The position numbers were made by a program, and so were the translations under genes. A stretch of 38,147 nt of DNA from Collybiopsis luxurians FD-317 M1 (lineage: Eukaryota > Basidiomycota > Agaricomycetes > Agaricales > Omphalotaceae): NCBI GenBank assembly GCA_000827265.1, contig KN834765.1, positions 790,701-828,847 of the forward strand, given 5' to 3'. The notes under the pieces are model-generated. The model was given only the letters and a program-made list of their open reading frames with translations. It did not search any database and was not told the origin of the DNA. This document shows, piece by piece, positions 1 to 9,169 of this stretch (position 1 is its first letter; each line of letters begins with the position of its first letter).

Positions 1-711
1 GTTATGGCTTAATTCCAAGCAGTATATACTCCGAAAACTTGAAGAGTTTGATATGACTGACTGCAAACCAGTTGGAACGCCAATGACTCCTGGACAGACT
101 CTATCCAAAGCTGACAGTCCCAAAACACCAGCAGAAAAGGAAGAGATGATGGATATCCCCTATATGAATGCTGTTGGATCCTTGTTGTTTCTGGCCCTGT
201 TAACATGTCCTGATATTGCTTATGCCACTAGTGTATTGGCATGGTTTAGCTCTAATTCTGGAATGCATCATTGGACAGCTGTAAAGCATGTGTTTCGGTA
301 TTTAAAAGGGACTATTGATTTGCAATTGGAATATGGGCCAGATCCTAATAACAATGACTTGATCACTGTTCTGTGTGATGCAGATCATGGTGGCAACAAG
401 GGCAATGGTAGATTCACTACTGGGTACATGATTAAGGTTGGATCAGGAATTGTCAGCTGGTGCAGTAAACTACAGCCAATAGTGACATTGTCTACTACAG
501 AAGCAGAATTTGTTGCTGCTAATGTGACTGGCAAAGAGATCTGTGCTATACGGACTCTATTAATGGAATTAGGTTATTCGGTGAAGTCTCCTTCAGATAT
601 GTGGGTTGATAATCAGTCTGCTATTCAGGTTGCAAAGAATTCTGAACACCATGGTAGAATGAAGCATCTTGATCTAAATTACCACTGGCTTTGTGATCAA
701 GTAGCACACAG
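1..711 (+). pseudogene. Ty1/copia Pol C-terminal fragment (end of reverse transcriptase plus RNase H)
   Basis: An open frame runs from base 2 to about 711 without a stop. The RNase H core is recognisable: the Asp of CDADHGG, the Glu of STTEAEFVA and the Asp of WVDNQSAI. The preceding segment (DMTDCKPVGTPM, then the DIAYATSVL region) is the usual copia stretch linking RT to RNase H. The fragment is cut on the left by the window edge. On the right it stops matching its sister copy (9290-9990, minus strand) right after GATCAAGTAGCACAC, where Gag of a gypsy element begins. It lacks the last approximately 35 residues of RNase H and any LTR. Confidence in the family is high; the fragment is not a functional gene. 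Confidence 0.9.
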
Positions 712-1474
712 ATTCTGAAGATGGAGATCAGAATCTCAATGCAGGTGGTGGCAGTAGAGGAGGTGGTGATGATGATGATGGAGACAATGGTAATGGTAGT
801 GGTGGAGGCAGTGGAAACCCTTCTCCTCCTGGTGGTGGACCACCCAGCGGTGGACCTTCTAGTCTATCAGGCCTGAGGTCTCCTGATCTGCAAAGATCTG
901 GAAACTTAGATAAAGAACAGGTTTTAACTTTCTTTCAGCAAATGGGCACAGAAATGAATGCCCTTACAATTATTCTGAATAATATGAATAATTGGTTGCC
1001 CAATTTTGATTCCAAAAAGACTAGGGTAAAAGACCCTGATGTCTTTGACAGCTCTGACCCTTGGAAACTGAGGACTTTCCTCATTTCATTATCCTTTGTC
1101 TTTTTGGATTGTCCTAACTACTTTATTGAAGCTTAGAAAATTAATTATACCCTTTCATACCTTGGTGGTACAGCTTGGGAGTGGTTTGAACTGGATACCA
1201 TTAATCCTGATCCACACAACCCGCTGGCTTGGACCTATAGTCTTCAAGCTCTAGTTAAAGAGCTTTAAGACAATTTCAGCTTATACAATGCTATGGATAA
1301 AGCCAAAGATAGGATCTATTATCTGAAGATGAGGAATTCAGAACTGATCCAGAAATACAATACTTGGTTCAACATGCTTGCAGCTTTGACCGGCTGGAAT
1401 GTCAATGTATTATGGTGGGCATACAAACATGATATTGCTAACTGTCTCAAGATAGACATGCGTACAGTTAATCC

Positions 1475-2349
1475 ATCAGGAAAAGTACCTTAAGTCCAGG
1501 CAAATACAGGAAGCCTAAGAATGCCCAGGAAAATGGCCAAATCCTAGGAACCCTCAGGCACTCTCAGGTACTCCAAGTTGCTTAGGTTGCTTAGGATTCC
1601 CAGGTTTTAGGCCAATTCCTAGGCTCCCTGGAAGATGTTTGAAAATAACCTGAGAGTCCTTGGGGGCTCCCTGGGGCTCCCTGGGGATTCCAGGAGCAGA
1701 AATATTCTAAATGCTACAAATTATATAAAATTAAATTGCAAATATATAGTTATGCATTATTCTTGTGTAAATGCACAACCAGAACATTTATTTGGTGAAA
1801 ATTATGCAGAGGGTTTCACTTTTTTCATGAATCATATGATAAGCTTACTGTGAACTGTCTACAATTAAAAAAATTTTCCCATGGTCCAAACATGCACAAT
1901 ATTATAACTTATTGTATATATATTATGTACATATGTATAGGCTTTGTACTACAGAAATATACTGTGGTCAAGTATGTTAAGTCAATACAGAGCTTATATT
2001 AGTATAATAACTGACTAGTAACACTGAAGTAATAGATAACAATAAACCATTATAATAAAATATAATACATTAAAAGCAATACAAGAGTAGAATATATAGA
2101 GTAAATAGAAGGACAGATGAAAGTATATTTTGTTATTTCACATTTATATATTGAAGCCTCAGGACACCTGAAAGATTCCTAGGGATCTTCAGGGATCCTC
2201 AGGGATTCCCAGGGACTCTCAGGCTTCACAGGATTTGGAGGGTGTCCTTTGGCATCCTGGGCAGCCTATGTAGTCTAGGACTCCTGAGAAGCTTTAAACT
2301 GCCTGAGGACAACCCATATGAGCCTGAGCTATAGGGCTTTTTTCCTAAT
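1475..2349 (+). mobile_element. Non-autonomous TIR element, copy 1 (875 bp), inside gypsy gag
   Basis: The left end is ATCAGGAAAAGTACCTTAAG and the right end reads inward as ATTAGGAAAAAAGCCCTATA, giving imperfect terminal inverted repeats. ATCC flanks both sides (1471-1474 and 2350-2353), a candidate 4 bp target-site duplication. Removing the element and one ATCC restores Gag in frame, which supports the ends. No transposase is encoded. Both subterminal parts are rich in hexamers of the CTCAGG, CCTAGG and CCCAGG kind, around an AT-rich core with zero CG dinucleotides in 1741-2100. It matches 19605-20483 in reverse orientation nearly end to end, and 13038-13905 more distantly. The superfamily is not assigned. 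Confidence 0.85.
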
Positions 2350-2878
2350 ATCCTGTGCCTTGGACATTTGCCAAATACTGATCCATTGCATTGGAACTTG
2401 ATAATCAATACTGGCAGTTTGAAGAGCAGAAGAAACAAGACAATTGGTCAGCCTCAGCTTCAACTGATACATATAGTAAAGGTCAAAAAAGTGGTAATAC
2501 CAATACCAATAAAACTATGACAACCAATCCTCCTTCTACTAATCAACCCAGCTCTTCAAACAACCAGTTCTGTTTTACAGTTAATAATCCTGATAGAAAG
2601 AGTAATCAATCCACTAATTCCTCAGCTTCTATGCCTCCAAAATAGTCAAACTATGCTGACCAACTCAGTGCTGATGGACATCTGTCCAAGGAAGAAAGGA
2701 ATAGGCATATGAAGAACAACTTATGTTTGGTTTGTGGTGGCAAACATCATATAGCTGAATGTGACAAATAGAAGGCTAACAAAGCTGCTTAAGGAAAAGC
2801 AGTTACTTTCACTAATATTCAGATTGTGAATCTGACTACAGAACTAACTGCTTCAGCTCTAAAGATGGAAAAATAGTC

Positions 2879-2915
2879 TGCAACTCCTGTATCCTGGTAC
2901 AAAGCAGGAGTTGCA
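2879..2915 (+). other. Perfect 11 bp hairpin at the gag-to-pol frame change
   Basis: TGCAACTCCTG (2879-2889) pairs with CAGGAGTTGCA (2905-2915) across a 15 nt loop. It lies where the reading frame passes from Gag (codon phase of position 2871) to the protease frame that is open from about 2938. A stem-loop here could once have stimulated programmed frameshifting, or it may be chance. The element is decayed, so this is only a structural note. Confidence 0.4.
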
Positions 2916-2937
2916 TTGACCTGGTTTGTACTTATCC

Positions 2938-3589
2938 AGGGGAAGTTACATTAAATGCATCTGCTCTTTCTGATACAAAAAAATCTTTTCTTATTGAACT
3001 CTTGACCGATATACTTACTGAAAATCCAATAGACACTATTTTTACTCTTGATTTTGACTTGTTACTTGATTCTGGTTTTACTAATTGTTTTATTGATTTA
3101 AAGTTCATTTCTGAGAACAATATACCAATGATACTGATTTCTTTGCCTATCAATCTTCAATTTTTCAATGGTTCACTTTCATCAAAACTGATATCGGCCT
3201 ATGTGCCACTTCAGGTTTATTTTCCAACCAATGATCTGCTTCTTTTAGACTTTTATGTCACACATTTGAATTCTTCATGTCAACCAGTTTTAGGTTATAG
3301 CTTTCTATTCCAATACAATCCATTGATTGACTGGGTATCAAAAACACTTACTTTTCAAAACATTAACAATGAAGAATCACTGATGTCTTTTTCTTCTGAT
3401 TCTGTAGACACAGAAACTGAAGGAACCAATTTGCAACTGACTATGCCAGTCTCTAACAAGGAAAATCTAGAAAATTTAGGAAGACTCATTCTTCATACTA
3501 TCATTGCATCTCTCAGCTGCTCTCCAACTGATTTCCTTATGAACCTATTTATTCCTACCCCACAATTGCTCATATGGCTTCATAACTAG
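2938..3589 (+). pseudogene. Gypsy aspartic protease domain
   Basis: The frame is open from about 2938 to the stop at 3587-3589. The catalytic loop is LLLDSGFTNCFID, with the Asp-Ser-Gly of retroviral-type proteases followed by the CFID segment. About 65 residues later the VLGYSFLFQYNPLIDW segment is the typical second flap region linking protease to RT in gypsy elements. The domain itself has no stop, unlike the rest of pol. The next domain resumes in a different frame around 3590, so a small indel separates them. Confidence 0.8.
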
Positions 3590-3591
3590 AT

Positions 3592-5139
3592 TCTGATATT
3601 GACATTGCCTTTATCAGCGCCATTCCATTCTATCATGCTTGCAAGATGGCAAAAATGGAATCTATACTTATGTATGTCATACATTCAGAAGTTGCAGCAC
3701 AATCAGCAAAATCAGCCCCAACTTCAATTGACTCCAAGATTCCCAAGGAGTATTATGACTATGGTGATGTATTCAATGAAATTGAATTGGAAGTGTTATC
3801 TGAGCACAGGTCTTATGACTTAAAGATTGATCTCGAAGAAAGTGCAGAACTGCTTATCAGCTGGATTTATCCTCTTTCTCCTAAGGAACTTGAAGTGCTA
3901 CAGGAATTCCTTGACAAACAACTAGCAACTGTAGCTATAGAACCATCCTCTTCACCTCATGGAGCACCAGTTCTATTTGTACCAAAGAAGGACAGCTCAC
4001 TTCAGCTCTGTGTTGATTTCTGCAGTCTAAACAAAATTACAAAAAAAGACCGATACCTGCTACTGCTCATTTCTAACCTCCTCAATGCTCCCCAAAAAGC
4101 AAATATCTATATAAAACTTGACTTAGCTTACATGTACCACCTAGTATGAATAGCTGTTGGTGATGAATGGAAGACTACATTCCAGACCTGATACAGCTCC
4201 TATGAATGGAAGGTTATGCCATTTGGTCTCACTAATGCTCTGGCCACTTTTCAACAATTCATTAACAATATATTCAAGGACCTACTGGACATATGTGTCA
4301 TTGTATACTTGGACAACATTCTAATCTATTCTGATGATGTCAAAACATACACTGAGCAAGTATGAGAGGTTTTGCATCAGCTCTGACAAAACAAGCTTTA
4401 TTGCAATCCAACAAAATGCAAGTTCAGAGTTGACACAGTTGAGTATTTTGGTTATATTCTTTCACCTGAAGGATTGACTATGGCCAAGGATAAAATTAAA
4501 ACCATTCTGGAATGGCCAACACCTTGGAAAGTCAAGAATATTCAATCCTTCTTAGAGTTTGCAAATTTCTACTGACATTTTATATTTAACTATAGCAATA
4601 TTGTCCTTTTAATGAATTGGCTTACTCAGAAGGATGTCATTTGGAATTGGTCAACTGATTGTGAAGAAACATTTGAAGGCTTGAAATATGCATTTACACA
4701 TGTGCCAATACTTGCCCATTGGGAACTGAATTGGCCACTTATAGTCAAAACTGATGCTTCTGACTATGCTCTTGCCACTATACTTTTGATCCAAATGGCT
4801 GATGATGAGATTCATCCAGTTGCTTTCCTCTCCCAGACCTTTCAAGCTGCAGAAATTAATTACAATATGCACAATAAAGAATTATTGGCTATCTTCAAGG
4901 CTTTTAAAGCCTGGCAGCATTACTTGAAAGGGTCTGATACTCCAATCAATGTTATTACTGACCACAAAAATCTAGAGTATTTCTCAACTACAAAAATTTT
5001 AACTCATTGGCAAGTCCAGTGGTCTGAATATTTACACCAATTTAACATGGTAATTTGGTTCCAACCCAGTAAACTTGGAATGAAACCGGACTCAATTACT
5101 AGACATTGGGATGTCTATCCTAAAGAGGGGATATTGGCT
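3592..5139 (+). pseudogene. Gypsy reverse transcriptase and RNase H
   Basis: RT landmarks in order: EPSSSPHGAPVLFVPKKD, LCVDFCSLNKITKKDRY, the [13 protein letters not shown] segment, then the catalytic box [12 protein letters not shown]. The second catalytic Asp of the YxDD motif is Asn here (GAC to AAC at a former CG site), so polymerase activity is expected to be lost. RNase H follows with the LIVKTDASDYALA, NYNMHNKELLAI and VITDHKNLEYF motifs. In-frame TGA stops lie at 4147, 4189, 4363, 4384 and 4573, each where an Arg would fit. A one-base loss in a G run near 5127-5130 moves the frame into the integrase part. Confidence 0.9.
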
Positions 5140-6728
5140 ATGTGCAAGTAAATCTGCAGAATTTTAGACTCATATTCACTAATGAACATCTATCAGCTTC
5201 ACTTCAAGCTACTTTCTTAGAAGGCCCAATCCTTAGAGCCTCAGTTGTAATAGACTTCAACAAACTTCATACTGACATTCAGAATGCACTTCCGCTCAAT
5301 TCTGAATCAGCTGTTGGTCTACAACTAGCTCAAGACCCTACTAAACTGCACTGGTCTATGGGTCAAGATGGACTACTTTGACTCGACAACCAAATCTATG
5401 TGCCAAATCATGGTGATTTTCATTTACAAATACTCCAATTCTTTCATGATCATCCATTATTGGGACATTTTGGTCAGAACCAGACACTAGATTCCATTCA
5501 AAGGCAGTATACCTGGCCTAAGATTAGGACTTTTGTTCATGACTATGTGGCTTCTTGTATAGTTTGCAGATGGAATAAGGCTCGGAGACACTGACCTTAT
5601 GGCTTACTCAAATCTTTACTGGTGCCAATCCAACTGTGGGACTTCATATCTATGGACTTCATTGAATAACTCCCAGATTCTAATGGTTATACTGCTATAC
5701 TAGTAGTGGTGGATTGGGCCTCGAAACAAGCCATTTTCATTCCAACCAATGACAAAATCACTTCTGAATAACTTGCTGAACTTTTTGTTATTCATATTTT
5801 TTCTAAGCATGGAGTTCCTAGCCATGTCACTTCCAATTGCAGATCTAAATTCATTTCCACTTTCTTTCAAGCTCTTGGTCAAGCATTACATATGGAGCTT
5901 CATTATACTTTAGGTTACCACCCTGAAGCTGACAATCAAACTGAACAAGTTAATCAGACTCTTGAATAGTACATCTGAATCTATTGTTCTTACCAACAGG
6001 ATGACTGGTCGGGTTTGTTATCGGTTGCCAAATTCACTTATAACAATGCTCCTAATGCTTCAACTGGGATATCACCTTTTTTTGCTAATAAAAGTTATCA
6101 TCTGAATATATCGGTTTGGCTGAAAGTTGACATTTGATCAGACTTGGCTTGAGACTTTATTGTCAATCTAGATGAGCTTCATACTTATCTTCAGGATAAG
6201 ATTATTAATGCACAGAAGAAATATAAGAAACAAGCTGATAGGAAATGTATTGCAGCTCCCAACTTTCTGATTGGCTCTGAAGTATTTATGCTTGCAAAAT
6301 ATATCAAGTCTACTCGACCAACTGAAAAGTTCTCCAAACATTATCTTGGTCCTTTCAAGGTTATTGAAAAAATCAGTTCTCTATCTTACAAACTACAGCT
6401 CCCCAAATACCTTTGTTGAATTTATCCAGTATTCCATGTTTCTCAACTCGAACTGTTGTTACTGAACCCAATTCTGAACCAGACTCAGCCACCTCCTCCT
6501 CCAGTAGAAGTCAAAGGTAAAGAGGAGTACTTTGTGGCTGAAGTATTAGATTCAAAATTGACCATTGGTTCTGACATTGCCCACTTCAATATTTTGTTTA
6601 GATGGGCTGGTTATGAAGGTACAGATGAAAAGTACTCATGGATTGCTGCTGACATCATTCATGCTGATGAAATAATACTAGCTTTTCACCTTCGGTATCC
6701 TGACAAGTCAGGACCACTTGGGACTTAG
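5127..6728 (+). pseudogene. Gypsy integrase with C-terminal chromodomain
   Basis: The zinc finger is HDHPLLGHF followed by CIVCR. The core has SMDFIE (first Asp). The second Asp position reads VTSNCRS, where Asp has become Asn. The Glu lies in NQTEQVNQTLE. The C-terminal approximately 65 residues (EEYFVAEVLDSK, ILFRWAGYEG, YSWIAADII) are a chromodomain, thought to steer integration to modified chromatin. In-frame stops are at 5379, 5592, 5667, 5769, 5967, 5976, 6135, 6150 and 6417. All fit C-to-T changes of Arg (CGA) or Gln (CAA, CAG) codons. The true stop is TAG at 6726-6728. Confidence 0.9.
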
Positions 6729-6906
6729 AAACTTTTTTGTATTTAACTGACTTTGGTCAATCAGTTTTTTTCATATTTTTTTTTCACTTTTCATTCTATT
6801 CCTTTATTTTTCTCTTAATTGTTTTCACTCAAATTTTTCTACAAGAAGATTTTATTATCTATGTACAATCAAGAAATCATGGCTGAAGCTGATCGGTCCA
6901 TTCCTC
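6729..6906. other. Untranslated 3' part of the gypsy element
   Basis: T-rich non-coding sequence follows the chromodomain stop. No plus-strand gene is seen here. Antisense coiled-coil ORFs begin immediately to the right. Confidence 0.5.
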
Positions 6907-7053
6907 CTATTTTTCCTCACCCTTCTGCTCTGCCAAGAATGCCTTGAGATGGATGTTCATTTGCTTCTGCTGCTCTGTTATCTTCTGGACTTCTTCCCTC
7001 ATCTCAGCCAATTCTCTTCTGAGCTCTCTGAGCTCTTCCAATACCTCTGCCAT
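6907..7053 (-). CDS. Antisense coiled-coil ORF (48 aa) in the gypsy 3' region
   Basis: On the minus strand an ATG at 7053 opens a 48-residue frame ending at 6907. It is almost entirely heptad-like: MAEVLEELRELRRELAEM, then EEVQKITEQQKQMNI. It is shorter than usual gene-finder cut-offs. It lies downstream, in minus direction, of another charged coiled-coil ORF (7331-7696). The gap between the two has a good 5' splice site (cagatg/GTAAGC) at its start, so they may be exons of one antisense gene. A clean in-frame acceptor was not found. The ORF has no stops although the sense pol has many. Function unknown; possibly an accessory product of the element. Confidence 0.5.
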   Translation of the reverse strand: MAEVLEELRELRRELAEMREEVQKITEQQKQMNIHLKAFLAEQKGEEK

Positions 7054-7330
7054 CTTGGATGGTGCTTCCTCCTCTGTCTTCACTTAGTGCTGACAGCCAC
7101 TGATAAGTGAACATGACACTTTGGCCATGTTACACTCCACACAAGCCACACCCCCTGACCTTGGGGTGCATGGCTTGCCAGTGCAGATGCACCTTTGCCT
7201 TTTCTTTTCCTTTATCCTTTTTTTTCTTCTTTCACTTCTCTGGTTCTGTACTCAGTCCCAGTTCTGTACTGCTGGCCTAACAAAGAGATTAGTAAACAAG
7301 AAAAAAGAAAGAAAAGAAAAATGGTGGGGC

Positions 7331-7696
7331 TTACCATCTGCCCCAACTGCTGCTGCCATACCGCTGCTTCTTTCTTTTTCTTTCTTTGGGCCTCTTTTTC
7401 AGCCTTGATTGTGTCTTCTTGCTTCTTCTTCCTCTTTTCTCTTCTTCAGCTCTCCGTGCAGCTTCTGCCTTTCTCTCTGCCTCAGCTTCCACTTTTTGAT
7501 GCTTCTCTTCCTTCTTCTGTTTCTGCTCCTCCTCTACAGTCTGCTTCACTTGTTCAAGTTGCATCCTTTGAAAAGCAATGGACTCCCGGTGGATCTGAGC
7601 CCTCTCCATCTCCAACTGCTCCTCGGTGGCCAACCAGTCAATCTCCTCTTGAATTCTCTCCTCCTCAGTTTTCTTGTAGGTTTCAGTATTAGACAT
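7331..7696 (-). CDS. Antisense charged coiled-coil protein (exon or full ORF) in the gypsy 3' region
   Basis: This is a 121-codon minus-strand frame starting at the ATG at 7694-7696. It begins MSNTETYKKTEEERIQEE, continues as a long Glu/Gln/Lys-rich helix and ends in a basic KKRPKERKRKKQR tail. Near its end the sequence cagatgGTAAGC offers a splice donor just before the TAA, so the ORF may continue in another exon. It lies between the chromodomain and the polypurine tract, in antisense to the element. Plus-strand ORFs over the same bases are low-complexity Phe/Ser/Leu-rich shadows. Whether it is expressed is unknown, but its open frame contrasts with the decayed pol. Confidence 0.55.
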   Translation of the reverse strand: MSNTETYKKTEEERIQEEIDWLATEEQLEMERAQIHRESIAFQRMQLEQVKQTVEEEQKQKKEEKHQKVEAEAERKAEAARRAEEEKRGRRSKKTQSRLKKRPKERKRKKQRYGSSSWGRW

Positions 7697-7922
7697 GAGG
7701 ACAGATGGTGGAAGTTGGACTTAGAGAATTTTGAGGGACTAGCCAGTTGAACTTGATTATTTTATAAGGCAGCTGAACAAAGAGTCACAAGCAGCCAAAT
7801 GGAGATCCTGTCAGTTCTATCACATTCTATCACACTCCACAATGCACAGACCACAAATGACCCTGACACTCAGTTAACATCTAGATCACTGACTACTAAA
7901 GGCTTTTGAGGGCAAAAGCCTA
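7697..7922. other. Non-coding spacer before the polypurine tract
   Basis: No ORF or repeat of note is seen. In minus direction this would be the leader or promoter side of the antisense coiled-coil ORF. Confidence 0.4.
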
Positions 7923-7931
7923 AGAGGGGGA
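7923..7931 (+). promoter_or_regulatory. Polypurine tract of the gypsy element
   Basis: AGAGGGGGA lies three bases before the TGTTAC start of the 3' LTR. This is the expected primer site for plus-strand DNA synthesis and supports the LTR boundary. Confidence 0.75.
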
Positions 7932-7934
7932 TAC

Positions 7935-8454
7935 TGTTACAATCATACAAACTAGGACTAGCTGAGTCAGCTCCAATCTGATCCGATCTGATAATCCTCA
8001 GTTTTAGGAGTTAAGACTTTTCTATTCTCTTTCTTTTTGTTTTCCTTTGACAATTATGTTTGCGCTACTAAATATGAAGTTCACAATAGATATTGTATTG
8101 GATACTTATCAGTCAAATCAGTTAGTTATGAAAAAAATTACTTTTGTCTTCTTATTATACTCAGTAATTAGGTACTTAAATATATAATCTGTATACTAGT
8201 ATACAGTATCTCAGTTTTGAAATCAACTTGGATTCTCTATTCATCTTTCTGTTTCAATTTAGACTCAGTCCCATTCTGGCTCTGACTCAATACTATACTT
8301 TGAACTATATTCAAAGTCTTTCTTACACTTGTTCATTAGGACTTACAGCTATAGTGAGGACATTGTTAATAACAGTGTCAATAGTCTACACTTTGACTTG
8401 GCCAATACTCTTCCGGTTCCATTGGCCAACCTGGTTTGCATACTCCTAATAACA
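7935..8454 (+). repeat. 3' LTR of the gypsy element (520 bp)
   Basis: The sequence starts TGTTACAATC and ends CTCCTAATAACA, giving the TGTTA/TAACA inverted ends usual for gypsy LTRs, and is preceded by a polypurine tract. A copia RT fragment begins right after it, which fits an insertion boundary. The matching 5' LTR is absent from the window because the element's left part is lost, so the right end cannot be confirmed by alignment. Confidence 0.7.
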
Positions 8455-8660
8455 ACAATGAAAGGATCTTTATAAAGGCACCACCAGAAATAAATATAGG
8501 TGTTAAACTAGGAGAAGTGCTTCACCTAAAACTGGCATTATATGGTCTTAAACAAGCCGGTAAACAATAGTACCAGCAATTCAGGGAAATCATGACAAAA
8601 ATAGGATTTAAAAGGTCTGATTTTGATCATGCTGTATTCTATTGCACAGATCCCTTCAGC
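8455..8660 (+). pseudogene. Copia reverse transcriptase remnant of a second family
   Basis: The frame reads ERIFIKAPPEINIGVK, then LKLALYGLKQAGKQ, stop, YQQFREIMTKIGFKRSDF. LYGLKQ is the hallmark RT segment of copia elements. The stop is TAG where a Trp (TGG) fits, a G-to-A change. The sequence differs from the other copia copies here, which read SLYGLKQLPHLW. The piece is trapped between the gypsy LTR (ending 8454) and a copia LTR (starting 8661), so it is probably the scar of an older element into which both inserted. Confidence 0.8.
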
Positions 8661-9012
8661 TGTTAAAGTTCAGGCAACTAAAGCAGCAATGATTGAGATC
8701 ACAACAAGTTTTGGTTTGGTAATAATAACTTGTATATTAGATTGTTTGTAACTCATAGTGTCAACAGATTGAGTATTCCAACTAGGCTCTTTCTAGACAT
8801 ATAAGGATTAGGGGTCTGTTTGATCCTATTTGCATGCAAACCCATGAGGCATGAAAACAGGTGTCCACATTTTTGCATCCAGCCAAAATATGTTAATGAC
8901 ACAAACTTTTCCCCATCTCCAAAGTCCAACTACTAAAACTATTCTACTTTTGTCTATACTACATATACACATTGTACATGTCCTTAGAAGTGTTTCAGCA
9001 CTTCTTTCAACA
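8661..9012 (-). repeat. 3' LTR of the copia element (352 bp)
   Basis: On the minus strand it starts TGTTGAAAGAAG and ends CTTTAACA, an inverted-repeat pair. It is preceded in minus direction by CATCAGGGGGCTG (9013-9025), the copia-style polypurine tract. The other LTR is not in the window, so the far end rests on the terminal motif only. Confidence 0.7.
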
Positions 9013-9169
9013 CAGCCCCCTGATGAAACACTTCTTCAATTCAACATATCCTTCTAAACCATTCCTTCTTTTATCCTCCATATCTCCACAGAAGGAAGTG
9101 TAGTCACTACAACTAACACAGCCTCCTGGTGACACATTTCTTTTAATTCCTCAACATCATGGGGGGTCA

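Larger units (their letters stand above)
711..2937 (+). pseudogene. Gypsy Gag, interrupted by a TIR element and seven stops
   Basis: The frame opens with a Gly/Asp-rich low-complexity stretch, then a Gag core containing KDPDVFDSSDPWKLRTFLIS and the downstream YNTWFNMLAALTGW region. Near the end is a zinc knuckle, CLVCGGKHHIAEC, one residue shorter than the usual CX2CX4HX4C spacing. In-frame stops lie at 1134, 1266, 2379, 2643, 2769, 2790 and 2874, all of TAG, TAA or TGA type at places where Gln or Arg would fit. An 875 bp element (1475-2349) plus a 4 bp duplication splits the core; removing 879 bases rejoins it in frame. The frame then changes near 2900, where the protease frame takes over. 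Confidence 0.85.
711..8454 (+). mobile_element. Ty3/gypsy chromovirus, 5'-truncated and decayed, with 3' LTR
   Basis: In order on the plus strand are Gag with a zinc knuckle, aspartic protease, reverse transcriptase, RNase H, integrase with an HHCC finger and a C-terminal chromodomain. A 3' non-coding part with antisense ORFs, a polypurine tract and a 3' LTR follow. That order (integrase last, chromodomain at the end) defines a chromovirus. The 5' LTR and the start of Gag are missing; the element is joined directly to a copia fragment near 711. It carries 21 in-frame stops that I could place (7 in Gag, 5 in RT, 9 in integrase/chromodomain), three frame changes (near 2900, 3590 and 5130) and an 875 bp insertion in Gag. 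It cannot be autonomous. Confidence 0.93.

Noticed and set aside
7195..7692. 165-residue plus-strand ORF rich in Phe, Ser and Leu
   Set aside because: Low-complexity shadow of the antisense coiled-coil ORF, with no domain.
711..8454. Possible infectious retrovirus
   Set aside because: No envelope-type ORF. The chromodomain and LTR type mark it as a fungal chromovirus retrotransposon, and it is broken throughout.
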